From: Leptospira fletcheri
GTDB taxonomy: Bacteria > Spirochaetota > Leptospiria > Leptospirales > Leptospiraceae
Length of the DNA stretch: 64,000 nucleotides
NCBI RefSeq assembly: GCF_004769195.1
Contig: NZ_RQET01000004.1
Location: 992,001 to 1,056,000, forward strand
Direction of reading: 5' to 3'
The notes under the pieces were generated by a model. The model did not search any database. It had not been told where the DNA came from and saw only the letters and a program-made list of their open reading frames with translations. This document shows positions 27,722 to 37,519 of this stretch, in pieces. The stretch's first letter is position 1. Every line of letters begins with the position of its first letter. The position numbers and the translations under genes were made by a program.

Positions 27722-30181
27722 TTATCTGAAAAGCGCGAGCAAGAGCGCTTCCCAATCTTTTCTGAGGGAAGGTTTTTGCATGTAAGCGTCGAAACCGGTG
27801 GCTTTAAAAACCGCTTCCGCACCCGGAAGTGCGTGGGCCGTCCAGGCTACTAGGATCGGAAGGTTTTCCCCGTGCTCCTTTAACGTGCGGACGACTTCGA
27901 TTCCTGTCAGTTCGGGCAGTTCGATATCGATCAGCGCCAGATCGTAATATTCGGAAAATAACTTGGTCAGCGCTTCTTTGCCGTCTTTCGCGATGTCCAC
28001 TGTCATATTCATATTTTCCAGGGTTTTGCGTGCAATGGTCCTGGCAGGTTCCCGATCTTCCACGATCAGAATTCTTTTCGGAGAGATGGATCGAATTTTT
28101 TCTCCCGTCGCCTCTATTCCTTCTCCTTCCTCTTGAGGAAAGGGAAGTAAGAAAGAGAATCTAGATCCTTTTCCAACCCGACTTTCGACCCGAATGCAAC
28201 CTCCCATTAGCTCCACGAGTTTTTTCGAGATCGTGAGCCCCAAGCCGCTACCTCCGTATTTGCGGAAAATCGAAGAATCCGCTTGGACGAAAGGCTCGAA
28301 CAGATCGGAGATCTTTTCCTGGGCGATCCCGACTCCGGTGTCTTCCACCCAGAATTCCAGGATACGAGATTGGAAATCCTCTCCCGCATTTTTGACTCCC
28401 GCGAGCACCTTGCCTCCCGATCCTGTAAACTTAACGGCATTGCTTATGAGATTTAGCAAAACTTGTTGTATTCTACCTTCGTCACCGACGTAAATGCCAG
28501 GATGGTGCTCGGGATATTCGAGGTTCAATAGAACCCTTTTTTCCTCCGCTCTCGCTCTGACTACTTTTGCGGCTTTCTGCAGGATCGCGAAAGGATCGAA
28601 AGGTATAACTTCCAATTCGAATCGATTTCCTTCGATTCTGGAAAGATCCAGCAATTGGTTGACCAGGTGGAGAAGGTTTTCACCGGATATCTGCATGATG
28701 TCCAGGTATTCCTGTTGTTCCTGGTTTAAGGGAGTTTCCGAAAGCAGATTGGCCGTTCCCATCAAACCGTTCAGAGGCGTCCGGATCTCGTGACTCATGG
28801 TGGCGAGGAAATCGTATCTATATTTCGCTTCCCCTTCGGCCCTATTTTTGGCTTCCGTCAATTGTCTGGTTCTCATATCGACTTTTTTTTCCAGCTCGAT
28901 CTTTAATTCGTTCAAGTCTCGGTTGGCCGACTTTAATCGGGCGCTGACGATTCTGGAACGCTCCAGGGTTTTGGAAAAGGAGACTGCCAGTGATAGACTA
29001 TTGGAAAAGATGAATACGAATACTGCCGGCGCTAGAATATATTTAGTTCTAATAATATACTGGGAAGCCAATATATCGTTAATCGAAGCGATTAGAATTG
29101 CGACGATACCGAATAGGAACAGCCAAATTCCTTCCCGTTTATAAACAGCGGCTTTGACGCAGCCGTAAATTATGAAAAAAGAACCTAGAACGACTACGAG
29201 CTGGAAAGGAACCAACAATCTTCCGTAATATTCTACGGAGAAAAAGATCGTGATTATGGAGAAGAAAGATAGCAACAGTAAGGACGCGCGTTCACTCCAG
29301 CGGGGAAAGTCCAGGGGAAATAAAGACGCAGTATAGGAAAAGAAAGCGGAGGAAAGCGCATAAGTGGTTAGGTATTCCAGCTTATGAGTGATTTCCCAAG
29401 GGACCTGCGGAAAAACCGTGTTGAGTATCCGATCTCCGGTGAGAAAAAATCGAAGAGTTCCGGCAAGGGAGAAGATTACGAAATGTAAAGGGGCTCTCTC
29501 TCTTCTCGTCAATAAATATGCTACGATCTGGTAAATGACCAATACCAGTGCGGAGGAGGAGGTCGCAAGATCTACGGTCAGATCGGCATACTTTTCCTCC
29601 AGGATCCGATTCCTTTCCCCTAATTCGGGCGCGAACCAGAATCCGCCTATGATATGGTGATAATTGGAGATTTCGAAAGCGAGTTCGCGCGTATCCGTAG
29701 GTATGTCCACAACAGCGGATGCGAGAAAGGGAACGGAAGAGGTTTTGTTTTTTCCGACCTTGCCCATTCCCGCGATTTTTTTCCCGTTCGCATAGAGGGA
29801 ATATGCCGTTCCTTGGTCAGGAACGCGTAACATCAACGGAGGACAGTCTTTCGGAAGTTGAAGACGAAGAACATAGGTGGCAAACCCTTTGCCGTTCGGA
29901 AAGACCGGTTTTCCGTCGCTTACAATGTGGTTCCAGGTGTTCGGAATCGTGGTCGATATCGCAGGCGGTTTTAGCGAATCCGGTTCCGAGATCAGAAGAG
30001 CGTTAGGATAAATCTCCCATTCTCCATTCAGCGCTACGGATTTCCGATGGAAGTTCCAGCCGCTCGCATCCATGGTTCCGTTTTTCTGTCGGACGTCGTC
30101 TTTGAATTCCGGCCTACAAAACGCGAGGGTGCAGGCACAGCCGACCAAAATAGGAAGTAGATAATTTCTCTTTCGATCCAT
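27722..30181 (-). CDS. 7TMR-DISM hybrid histidine kinase with C-terminal receiver
   Basis: The ATG at 30181 gives 819 residues; longer frames would run across a divergent gene and read as noise. A signal sequence with a Cys (TLAFC) precedes an extracytoplasmic 7TMR-DISM-type domain (about 35-200), then seven membrane segments (about 210-425), a helical linker, HisKA with the His in MSHEIRTPLNG, and HATPase boxes NAVKF, DTGVGIA and GSGLGLTIS. The C-terminal receiver has IVEDREPA and LALIDIELPE, whose Asp accepts phosphate. Such proteins sense small molecules outside the cell. The small lipoprotein gene follows directly. Confidence 0.9.
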   Translation of the reverse strand: MDRKRNYLLPILVGCACTLAFCRPEFKDDVRQKNGTMDASGWNFHRKSVALNGEWEIYPNALLISEPDSLKPPAISTTIPNTWNHIVSDGKPVFPNGKGFATYVLRLQLPKDCPPLMLRVPDQGTAYSLYANGKKIAGMGKVGKNKTSSVPFLASAVVDIPTDTRELAFEISNYHHIIGGFWFAPELGERNRILEEKYADLTVDLATSSSALVLVIYQIVAYLLTRRERAPLHFVIFSLAGTLRFFLTGDRILNTVFPQVPWEITHKLEYLTTYALSSAFFSYTASLFPLDFPRWSERASLLLLSFFSIITIFFSVEYYGRLLVPFQLVVVLGSFFIIYGCVKAAVYKREGIWLFLFGIVAILIASINDILASQYIIRTKYILAPAVFVFIFSNSLSLAVSFSKTLERSRIVSARLKSANRDLNELKIELEKKVDMRTRQLTEAKNRAEGEAKYRYDFLATMSHEIRTPLNGLMGTANLLSETPLNQEQQEYLDIMQISGENLLHLVNQLLDLSRIEGNRFELEVIPFDPFAILQKAAKVVRARAEEKRVLLNLEYPEHHPGIYVGDEGRIQQVLLNLISNAVKFTGSGGKVLAGVKNAGEDFQSRILEFWVEDTGVGIAQEKISDLFEPFVQADSSIFRKYGGSGLGLTISKKLVELMGGCIRVESRVGKGSRFSFLLPFPQEEGEGIEATGEKIRSISPKRILIVEDREPARTIARKTLENMNMTVDIAKDGKEALTKLFSEYYDLALIDIELPELTGIEVVRTLKEHGENLPILVAWTAHALPGAEAVFKATGFDAYMQKPSLRKDWEALLLALFR

Positions 30182-30320
30182 TTTGCTCGGTTTTCCGCGG
30201 GTGTGTATCCCACCCAAATTTCGGTTTTTTACCTTCTTGTCCACCCTTTCCGGGACGGCGACGGAACGGAATCTTGCCGGGTGATCGCGACTTCCGGCCG
30301 ATGCAAATAAAGAGGGAAAA

Positions 30321-30656
30321 ATGTTCGAAGAAGAAGACCCCCGATCCCAAGCGGAAGGTTCGGAATCGGGCGAAGAATTTCTAAACCTGATCGACGAGGA
30401 AGGCAATTCGCATTCGTTCCTGATCGGGGAAGTGGTGGAAGTCGACGAGGCACAATATTTTCTCCTGATTCCTACGACGGAAGAGGATCGCGACCTAGTA
30501 AACCTGGACGTCGGCTTTCTGAAAGGAGAGGAAAGTTTCGGATATTTTGCCGTTCGGATCCAAGCGGATGAATACGGAGAGGATCGCCTCATCGAGGTGA
30601 CGGACGACAGAGAATTGGAGGATCTTTTGTACGAGCTGAATTCCGATGTTGTATAA
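30321..30656 (+). CDS. DUF1292-family protein
   Basis: The 111-residue acidic protein fits the DUF1292 family: FLNLIDEEGNSHSF, a central strand pair (EYxLL-type QYFLLIPTTEE), and a C-terminal LEDLLYELN. Members are small soluble proteins of unknown function, widespread in Firmicutes and spirochaetes. AGAGGGAAAA precedes the ATG. It is divergent from the hybrid kinase and 80 bp upstream of the antiporter gene. Confidence 0.8.
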   Translation: MFEEEDPRSQAEGSESGEEFLNLIDEEGNSHSFLIGEVVEVDEAQYFLLIPTTEEDRDLVNLDVGFLKGEESFGYFAVRIQADEYGEDRLIEVTDDRELEDLLYELNSDVV

Positions 30657-30736
30657 AAAATCTCTCTCCATGAAGAGGCGAAAAAAAACGATTCGTAAAA
30701 AATTCTCCCTTTCGGAAAGTATCGCCTGGTAATCCG

Positions 30737-32209
30737 ATGGAATTCGAGTTCACAATACTTGCGTTATCCGGTTTGATCATCGTCAGTATCGGTTTGCTCC
30801 GAGTTTCCACGAAATTCGGAGTCCCTGCGTTACTGATTTTCTTGTCCATCGGAATGTTTGCCGGGTCGGACGGAGTTCTAGGCATCCCCTTTTCCGATGC
30901 GGAGCTGGCCCGTAAAGTAGGATCGATCGCGCTGGCTTTCATTCTTTTTTCCGGCGGTTTGGAAACGGATTGGAACAAGGTGCGACCCGTGCTTTGGATG
31001 GGAATCTCGCTAGGTTCCTTCGGGGTTTTGCTTACCTGCATCTTTGTCGGATTGTTTTCCGTTTATGTTCTAGGATTTTCTCCCGTCGTAGGATTTCTGT
31101 TAGGCGCTGTCGTATCTTCCACCGATGCGGCCGCAGTATTCAACGTATTGCGGACTAGTAACACCGGAATGAGAAAGGGGCTGACGTCCCTTCTCGAGCT
31201 CGAATCCGGGAGTAACGACCCTCTTGCCGTTTTGTTAACGACCACGATTTTGGGTTTTGTCGGAAACGATTCTCCTTCTTGGGGGCTTCTGGTTTGGGAG
31301 ATCTTTAAACAATTCAGTCTCGGCATCCTGATCGGTCTTCTTTTGGGCTATTGGATCTATCGGGGGATAAACAGAATTAAGCTGGATTACGAGGGACTGT
31401 ATCCGGTCTTATTATCGGCCTCGGTATTGTTCGTCTTCGCTTCCACCGAACTCATCGGAGGGAACGCCTTTCTTGCGGTTTATATTGCAGGGATCGTCAT
31501 CGGGAACCGGTCCTTCGTGCATAAACGAAGTAACGTACGTTTTATGGACGGAATCGGCTGGCTGATGCAGATCGTGATGTTCTTGACTTTGGGACTTCTG
31601 GTTTTTCCTTCCCGGATTCCTCCGGTCTTCGGTATGGGGATCGCATTTTCCATTTTCCTAATGTTAGTGGCGAGGCCGATCTCCGTGTGGATTTCCTTGA
31701 TCGGTTTCAATGTGGATTGGAAGGAAAAATTACTGATCTCTTGGGTGGGCCTCCGTGGCGCGGCACCCATTATTTTAGCTACTTTTCCTTATGCGAAGTC
31801 TCTGCCGGAATCGGAGACGATTTTTCACTTGGTCTTCTTTACGGTTTTGACTTCCTTGTTATTGCAAGGTAGCACCATTCCGTACGTGGTCCGACTTTTA
31901 GGTTTACAGGCCGCTCTAGAACAGAGGGCCTCGTATCCCTTCGAATTCGAAAATAAGGATCAAAGCGATACCCAGTTGTTGGAGTATATCGTTCCATACG
32001 GTTCCGCGTCCGTAGGTAAGTTCGTTTATGAATTGGATTTTCCGGAAAATTCCCTGATTACTTTGATTTATCGCGGAGAAACCCATTTGGTTCCGACGGG
32101 TAAGACCAAGATGGAAGACGGGGACGTTCTTCTCGTTTTGACTCCCGTGGGCGCCGAGGGCGAGATTCGGGAGATTCTTTCCAGAATGAGCGATCGTAAG
32201 AACGCTTAA
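30737..32209 (+). CDS. NhaP2/CvrA-type potassium/proton antiporter
   Basis: The 490-residue protein has about 12 membrane segments over residues 1-390, with SSTDAAAVFNVL near 128 and ESGSNDPLAV near 157, typical of the CPA1 exchange family. A soluble C-terminal domain from about 405 resembles TrkA-C/RCK-C (VPYGSASVGKF, GDVLLVLTP), which places it with the NhaP2/CvrA branch. It probably exchanges K+ or Na+ for protons and helps ion balance. It may share transcription with the DUF1292 gene. Confidence 0.9.
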   Translation: MEFEFTILALSGLIIVSIGLLRVSTKFGVPALLIFLSIGMFAGSDGVLGIPFSDAELARKVGSIALAFILFSGGLETDWNKVRPVLWMGISLGSFGVLLTCIFVGLFSVYVLGFSPVVGFLLGAVVSSTDAAAVFNVLRTSNTGMRKGLTSLLELESGSNDPLAVLLTTTILGFVGNDSPSWGLLVWEIFKQFSLGILIGLLLGYWIYRGINRIKLDYEGLYPVLLSASVLFVFASTELIGGNAFLAVYIAGIVIGNRSFVHKRSNVRFMDGIGWLMQIVMFLTLGLLVFPSRIPPVFGMGIAFSIFLMLVARPISVWISLIGFNVDWKEKLLISWVGLRGAAPIILATFPYAKSLPESETIFHLVFFTVLTSLLLQGSTIPYVVRLLGLQAALEQRASYPFEFENKDQSDTQLLEYIVPYGSASVGKFVYELDFPENSLITLIYRGETHLVPTGKTKMEDGDVLLVLTPVGAEGEIREILSRMSDRKNA

Positions 32210-32273
32210 TTTTGGGAGTTCGGCTATTTTATACATTATGTGCTCTTGTTTTCCGCGATTTCAAAAATTCGAA

Positions 32274-33017
32274 TTATCGCGTTTCCTCTAAAAAAGGGGC
32301 CATTCGTTCGGCCAGAATTCTACGATTGTCTCCGGTTTGTAGGGAAATAATGCCTCGGATCATCGCTTGTCTTCTGTTACTTCTGACTCTTGCCCAACTC
32401 TTGATTCTGTTCGCTAACGGAAAATACAATAAGTTCGCGAAAGAAATTCCGTAAAAAGTCGCGATAAAGGCGGTTGCGATCCCTTCCCCCAGAGCTCTTG
32501 TGCCGGCACCTAGATTTTCCAATACACCTACCAGGCCGAGAACCGTTCCTATGATTCCGATTGTGGGGGAAAATCCTCCGGCGGTTTCGAGAATTTTGGC
32601 GGAGCGAATTTCTTTTTCTTCCAAGCCTTCCGCCGCTTCGAATAAGATCTCTTCCACGGCTCGTGGGTCGGTACCGTCTACGATCAATTGGATTCCTTTC
32701 CTTAAAAATGCATCCGGTACGGAAGATAGCCTGTCTTCTAAAGAGAGAAGGCCGTTTTTTCTCGCCCTTTCGGCAAAATCCAAAAACAAATCCGTTAAGG
32801 AGAATTCCTTTTTAGGGAACAGGGCTTCCCTTAAATGAAACGCCATGATTGCGAATTCTTCGATTCGGTAGCTGGCGAAAGTCGCTCCGGCCGTTCCTCC
32901 TAAAATCAGAATTAGGGCGGATATTTTTAAGAAGGATAGGAAGTGCGCCTCTTCCAGGGCGATGGCAAGTAGGACGGAGGCAAAGGCGGCTAGGATTCCT
33001 AGTAAGGAGGATCGCAC
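32274..33017 (-). CDS. motA: MotA/TolQ/ExbB-type proton channel, probably MotA
   Basis: The 247-residue protein has four hydrophobic segments and a large cytoplasmic loop between the second and third, as in MotA. The third segment region reads [17 protein letters not shown], and [14 protein letters not shown] is the fourth, matching the stator signature. MotA with MotB forms the proton-driven flagellar stator. No motB gene is next to it, so MotB must be encoded elsewhere. The start is GTG with no clear ribosome site. The symbol is by family; TolQ/ExbB-like function is less likely because of length and motifs. Confidence 0.8.
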   Translation of the reverse strand: MRSSLLGILAAFASVLLAIALEEAHFLSFLKISALILILGGTAGATFASYRIEEFAIMAFHLREALFPKKEFSLTDLFLDFAERARKNGLLSLEDRLSSVPDAFLRKGIQLIVDGTDPRAVEEILFEAAEGLEEKEIRSAKILETAGGFSPTIGIIGTVLGLVGVLENLGAGTRALGEGIATAFIATFYGISFANLLYFPLANRIKSWARVRSNRRQAMIRGIISLQTGDNRRILAERMAPFLEETR

Positions 33018-33040
33018 GGAGCTAAATTAGGTGACTGCTT

Positions 33041-33480
33041 TTGGGGGACAAGCGTTTTAGGGTCCCCACCCGGCTCTGGGCGGGGGCCGGTGCGGTGGTA
33101 CCCCGAAGCGCGACTTCGGACCGAGTATCAGAATTTTCTCGTTTCGACAAGAATGTTTTTTGGCCGAATTTTTGTGGGAGCTCCTGCAAAAAAGCGATGG
33201 GAAAAGGAGTTGTGAAAAGGACGTTTTGCGGTAGGGAACCAAGCGGCCTTTGGTCCTGGGCCACGCCTCACCGGGGTCTTTAAATCCCTCAATTCATAGT
33301 ATCCAGTCCTCGTCTTTTTCCCCAAAAATCCCAAAAAACGTTCTCCGTGGCTAAGGTTGGCTTTTTGATTTCCGATACTCTAAGCGGATGGACCACAACC
33401 TCCCTGGTTGAGGAACCTCCACTGCGAATTTTCACTTCCAACCGAGGGGGCGGGTCCTCCGTCCTCTTGATTTTTCCCGT
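33041..33480. repeat. Gene-free, hairpin-rich segment, probable decayed dispersed repeat
   Basis: The gap from 33018 to 33540 holds no convincing gene. It contains GGGGAC/GTCCCC, a GC-rich stem near 33064-33086 (CCCCACCC against GGGCGGGG), CCGAAG-CGCGA-CTTCGG (33103-33119), and a near-palindrome TTGTGGGAG-CTCCTGCAA near 33172. The last resembles short palindromes I recall as common between genes of pathogenic Leptospira. Short frames here read as low-quality peptides. A degenerate repeat copy is the best reading; repeat identity is inference. Confidence 0.45.
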
Positions 33481-33540
33481 TTCCATGTTGCGGTGCAAAA
33501 CCCGTTGACTTTTTCGCCCATATCGAAAGTTTTGACACAA

Positions 33541-35091
33541 ATGTTGACTGCGGTAACCGTCCTGTTTCTTGCCATTTATGCCTTGGATATTCTCGGGCTG
33601 TTTTTCTTCGGGATCCACACATATATTATGGTGTATTTGTATAAGAAATACAACACGAACTGCGATACGGATCCGAGCCGAACTCTTTCCCTGGAAGATC
33701 CGAATTTACCCAAAGTTACAGTCCAACTTCCGATATTCAACGAATTCTATGTTGTGGATCGATTGATTGATTCCACGGTAGCATTGAAATACCCGAAAGA
33801 TAAATTAGAAATCCAAGTTTTGGACGATTCCACCGATGAAACCGTTCAAAAAGCGGCAAATCTGGTCGCACAGTACCGGACCCAAGGGTTCAATATTAGC
33901 CACCTCCATAGAACGAACCGAGTCGGCCACAAGGCGGGAGCCTTGGATGCAGGGATGAAAGAAAGTACCGGTGATTTCATCGCGATTTTCGACGCGGATT
34001 TCGTTCCGGATCCGGATTTTCTTTTGAAAACCATGTCCTATTTCGACGATCCCGAGATCGGGATGGTACAGGCTCGTTGGGGACATATCAACGCAGATTA
34101 TAATATTCTAACGAAAGCCCAAAGTTTCGGAATCGACGGTCACTTTATGATCGAACAGGTGGCTCGCAACGGAGCCAAACTCTGGATGAACTTCAATGGA
34201 ACCGCAGGAACTTGGAGAAAAAAGACCATCGCGGACGCTGGCGGCTGGGAACACGATACCCTCACCGAGGATTTCGATCTTTCCTATCGCGCGGAATTGA
34301 AAGGGTGGAAGTTCCGTTATTTCAAAGACGTGGTATGTCCAGCGGAAATTCCCGCTATGATGTCCGCTTACAAGTCCCAACAGTTCCGTTGGTGCAAAGG
34401 TTCTATCCAAACTGCAGTCAAACTTCTCCCCAGAATTTGGAAAGCGGATCTTCCTTGGAAAACCAAAGCCGAAGCGGTCACCCACCTGATCAATTACTCC
34501 GTTCACCCTCTGATGATCATCAACATTCTCTTTAGCGCTCCGTTGCTTTTGATGGAATATTGGTCCGGGTTCAGTTTTTATGATCTTCCGTTGGAGGTTT
34601 TATCCGGCACCGCGGCTGTTCTTTCCGTAGGTTCGGTAGGGCCTCTCTTCTTTTACGCATATTCTCAGAAAACCCTGTACAAAGATTGGAAGCGTAGGTT
34701 GGTCTACCTGCCCATATTGATTATGGTCGGAACGGGAATCGCCGTGGTAAATACTCGTGCGTGGCTGGAAGCCGTTTTGGGAATCCAATCTTCCTTTAAA
34801 CGGACTCCGAAACTCCGGATAGAGAAGAATTCCGACTCGGTCCGGGAAAGATTAAAATATACTGTTCCCTTGGATTTCCATGTAGTATTGGAATTCCTGC
34901 TGGGAGCCTATTGCCTCTTTTCTGTAGCTTTATCTTTCTTGGTCGGACGTCCTTATATCGTAGGTTTCCTATTGGTCTATGGAATCGGGTTTTTCTTCGT
35001 TTCTTTCCAATCTTTCCGGGAAGCCGCTTGGAAATACAAAGCCTCTCAGGAAGAGGGGGCCTCCCAGGAAGAAGTTCCTCAAGAAGCCTAA
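33541..35091 (+). CDS. Cellulose-synthase-like family 2 glycosyltransferase
   Basis: From ATG 33541 (GAAAG upstream) the product has 516 residues; a GTG at 33493 would add 16. A hydrophobic segment at the N-terminus and three or four near the C-terminus flank a GT2 domain with LDDSTDET, FDADFVPD, TEDFDLS and QQFRWCKG, the D, DxD, TED and QxxRW motifs of processive synthases. It probably polymerises a beta-linked glucan or mannan at the inner membrane. It lacks a PilZ domain and no bcs genes are near. The C-terminal tail is Glu-rich and repeats ASQEE. Confidence 0.88.
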   Translation: MLTAVTVLFLAIYALDILGLFFFGIHTYIMVYLYKKYNTNCDTDPSRTLSLEDPNLPKVTVQLPIFNEFYVVDRLIDSTVALKYPKDKLEIQVLDDSTDETVQKAANLVAQYRTQGFNISHLHRTNRVGHKAGALDAGMKESTGDFIAIFDADFVPDPDFLLKTMSYFDDPEIGMVQARWGHINADYNILTKAQSFGIDGHFMIEQVARNGAKLWMNFNGTAGTWRKKTIADAGGWEHDTLTEDFDLSYRAELKGWKFRYFKDVVCPAEIPAMMSAYKSQQFRWCKGSIQTAVKLLPRIWKADLPWKTKAEAVTHLINYSVHPLMIINILFSAPLLLMEYWSGFSFYDLPLEVLSGTAAVLSVGSVGPLFFYAYSQKTLYKDWKRRLVYLPILIMVGTGIAVVNTRAWLEAVLGIQSSFKRTPKLRIEKNSDSVRERLKYTVPLDFHVVLEFLLGAYCLFSVALSFLVGRPYIVGFLLVYGIGFFFVSFQSFREAAWKYKASQEEGASQEEVPQEA

Positions 35092-35120
35092 TCGGCTTCT
35101 TTACGGGGAATAGAAACGGG

Positions 35121-35147
35121 TTGACTCCCGCAGGCTAAGCCTAAATC
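35121..35147 (+). promoter_or_regulatory. Candidate promoter for the Rnf-like operon
   Basis: TTGACT (35121-35126) and TAAATC (35142-35147) with a 15-base spacer lie 33 bp before the 35180 gene, the first of a tight run of seven genes. The -10 is a poor match. Confidence 0.3.
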
Positions 35148-35179
35148 TGTCAAATTACCCCCAGGAAACAGGATAATCG

Positions 35180-35461
35180 ATGAGCGAGAAAGTCTATTGC
35201 GCCAACTGCCTGCATTGCGTAACCGTAAGGCAGTATGAATCCGAGGCGGACAAATACATCCTCCGGGTCAAATGCACCAAAAAGAAATGGTCCAAACGTT
35301 CCGGAGAGGAAAAGCTTTATAAGTATTTTACCGTTGCACGTCGTATGCAAACGGATTGCGAATTCTACGAGCCGATGGGAGAAATTCTGCCTTATATCAA
35401 AAATTTAAAGAAAGAATTACCCATTAAAGACGAAATCTATATGGTTAAGTCGCCTAATTAA
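35180..35461 (+). CDS. Small Cys-rich, zinc-ribbon-like protein
   Basis: The 93-residue protein begins with CANCLHC and later has KCTKKKW and DCEFYEP, five Cys in a spacing that suits a metal site. It is soluble and basic in the middle. I recall similar short proteins in Leptospira without a known role. It precedes the RnfC-like gene by 8 bp, so it may bind iron or zinc for that system. That link rests on position alone. Confidence 0.72.
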   Translation: MSEKVYCANCLHCVTVRQYESEADKYILRVKCTKKKWSKRSGEEKLYKYFTVARRMQTDCEFYEPMGEILPYIKNLKKELPIKDEIYMVKSPN

Positions 35462-35469
35462 AAAGGGCA

Positions 35470-36621
35470 TTGTTCGCAAAACCGTTCCTCCTCAAACCCA
35501 GAACCGTCAAAGATACGGGCATCCGAAAGACGGTTCTGGATGAACCTTATACCTTAGCCCCCGAAGGCGGGGCACTTCTACTAAAAGAATTTCCCGCCAG
35601 GGTCAAGGTGGGCGATCCACTTTTTCAACAATCTTCCGGTACGGTTTTGTCGCCGGTAAACGGAGTAGCCTCCTTAGCTCGCGAAGAAAACGGCACAAAG
35701 ATCCGCATCACCCAGGATGGAACGTTTCCATCGCGTAAAGAGCCTCAGCCAAAACGTTGGAGCAAGCAAGACGCCTGCGATGCGATGGATTCCCTTGGGG
35801 TCGTGTCTCTGGATTTTTGCGAAAGATCTTTGTCCAGTTTCTTCCGGAACTCTCTTCCTCCGAAAGTCATCCTACTTTCTCCTTACACGAAAACCCAAGA
35901 CATAGATTTCGGTCCCCGGCTTTCAGAGATGTCGGACTGTCATCAGGCTTTTTTACAAGCTCTCGCCGATTGGTTTCCGGGCGTTACGATCCGGGATTAT
36001 ATTTCGGACAAGAAACCTCCCGTCCGTGAATACTCTTATCCTTGGGGAATTCCGGAGTATTTCGCTTATCGAACGGAACGGATTCCGTTTCAGAAATTCG
36101 CGGAAGTTCTGTATTTGGGTCCTGAAACTTTATACCATCTGTATAAGGCTCTGTTCTCGGATTTTCCTTTTATTGAAAGGGACGCGAGTCTCTTTTTCTT
36201 GGGCAAGAACGGAGGATTACGAAAAGCGCAAAAGCCCTTAACATTTCGTAACGGGCAGAATCTGAAATTTTTGTTCGAGGAATTTCAGGATGATTTCCGT
36301 TGGTTTACCTTGAATTCCTTTTATGAGAATTATCCTGTCCGCACGGTAGACGAGAGTTTTTATCTGGATATTCGTCTCCATTCCTCACTGATTCTTCTCG
36401 CAAGGCACGATGCAAATCGTTCCGAGTTTCCTTGCGTGGAATGCGGAGAATGTTCTTTGAATTGTCCTACAAAAGCGAATCCTATGGCGCTAGTGGGATT
36501 CCGAGGAAAATTCCAGCCCGGCCTATGTATGGAGTGCGGCATATGCACTTTCGTCTGTCCGTCGTCGATTTCCTTACGAGACCGGATCCGTTCCTTCAAA
36601 GAGGACAGGCGTGGCGTTTAG
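35470..36621 (+). CDS. RnfC-like protein with two 4Fe-4S clusters
   Basis: The 383-residue product starts at TTG 35470. Residues 15-75 look like the RnfC N-terminal sandwich domain (PEGGALLLKEFPARVKVGD, VLSPVNGVAS). The C-terminus has two ferredoxin motifs: CVECGECSLNC (from C322) and CMECGICTFVC (from C353), each with a later Cys-Pro. The glycine-rich flavin-binding segment of true RnfC (GLGGAGFPT type) is not seen, and the protein is shorter. It may pass electrons to the RnfD-like partner encoded next, with which it overlaps by 11 bp. Loss of NADH binding is inferred. Confidence 0.82.
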   Translation: MFAKPFLLKPRTVKDTGIRKTVLDEPYTLAPEGGALLLKEFPARVKVGDPLFQQSSGTVLSPVNGVASLAREENGTKIRITQDGTFPSRKEPQPKRWSKQDACDAMDSLGVVSLDFCERSLSSFFRNSLPPKVILLSPYTKTQDIDFGPRLSEMSDCHQAFLQALADWFPGVTIRDYISDKKPPVREYSYPWGIPEYFAYRTERIPFQKFAEVLYLGPETLYHLYKALFSDFPFIERDASLFFLGKNGGLRKAQKPLTFRNGQNLKFLFEEFQDDFRWFTLNSFYENYPVRTVDESFYLDIRLHSSLILLARHDANRSEFPCVECGECSLNCPTKANPMALVGFRGKFQPGLCMECGICTFVCPSSISLRDRIRSFKEDRRGV

Positions 36622-37519
36622 CTTTATACTTTCGACGGGAAGAGGGTTTTTTCGTCGGAAGGACCTGTTGTTTCCCGATATTTTGGCAAGCGTCGTCTGC
36701 CTGCTCGTTCTTTGTATCGGTTCGAGGAATCTCGTATTGGTCGGAATCGCGCTCGGAGTTTCTTGGGCCCTAGGAGCCGTGGCGTATTTTCTTTTTACCG
36801 GCCAGAAATCCTACGGATTGTATTGGGTGAACCAGGGTCTTTATTTTTCCCTATTGGTTCCCCAGGACCAAAGGTATTCTTTACAAATCGTATTTGCCGT
36901 TCTAATCGGATTCGGACTTTGGTGGACTGCGGAACGGAATCTGAGAGTTCGGTTTCCCTTAGCGTTGGTCCAGATATCGGTTTTTCTTCCACTCTATCTT
37001 TTGCCGGGAATCTCTTTTTGGGAGGAATCCATGGGGTCTCGGTTTCGCGATCCGAACTTCGTAGACTTTTACACTTCCGGAATCTTTGCGAACCTTCCTC
37101 TTTCCGGGGTTCGGTTTTCGGCTTTGGAAGCGGCCGGCGGATACGGAGTCATTCTTCTCCTTCCGATTTTATTAAAACGTCCTCTCGCTTTTCTTTTGTG
37201 GATTTTTTTCGGAGCTTCGCTCTGTTTTTGGACGGTCAAATCCGGAATTCCGGCTTCCGAGTTCGTCTCGGAACCGGTTTGGGGGGCAAGCGTTGCTTTT
37301 GCTTTTGCTCTATCTCTTCCGGGTCGAAATACCGAATCCGCCTTACCGATCTCTTTTTTAGCTTTGCTTCCCGTTGCCGCGGGAATTTTTTTACTTTCCC
37401 CGGAAACCGTACCGGCATTCACTTGGGTCCCGTCGTTTTTTTTCATTGAATCCGTTTTGATTCGTATTTTCCTAGGAGATAGGATAGAGAAGCATGAACC
37501 AGCTGATGGCTTTAATTAA
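36611..37519 (+). CDS. RnfD-like integral membrane protein
   Basis: The GTG start at 36611 overlaps the RnfC-like gene. The 302-residue protein has eight to ten membrane segments, in the pattern of RnfD/NqrB. The Ser/Thr FMN-attachment motif of RnfD (SGAT type) is not evident; the corresponding loop may be LSGVRFSALEAAGGYG. If flavin is absent, electrons could not pass by the usual route. No rnfA, B, E or G gene is near. The call is based on layout and the neighbour rather than strong identity. Confidence 0.65.
   Translation: MAFSFILSTGRGFFRRKDLLFPDILASVVCLLVLCIGSRNLVLVGIALGVSWALGAVAYFLFTGQKSYGLYWVNQGLYFSLLVPQDQRYSLQIVFAVLIGFGLWWTAERNLRVRFPLALVQISVFLPLYLLPGISFWEESMGSRFRDPNFVDFYTSGIFANLPLSGVRFSALEAAGGYGVILLLPILLKRPLAFLLWIFFGASLCFWTVKSGIPASEFVSEPVWGASVAFAFALSLPGRNTESALPISFLALLPVAAGIFLLSPETVPAFTWVPSFFFIESVLIRIFLGDRIEKHEPADGFN

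Noticed and set aside
33041..33622. Several 60-110 residue open frames in the gap before the glycosyltransferase
   Set aside because: Their peptides look like translated repeats, lack ribosome sites, and exist on both strands at once.
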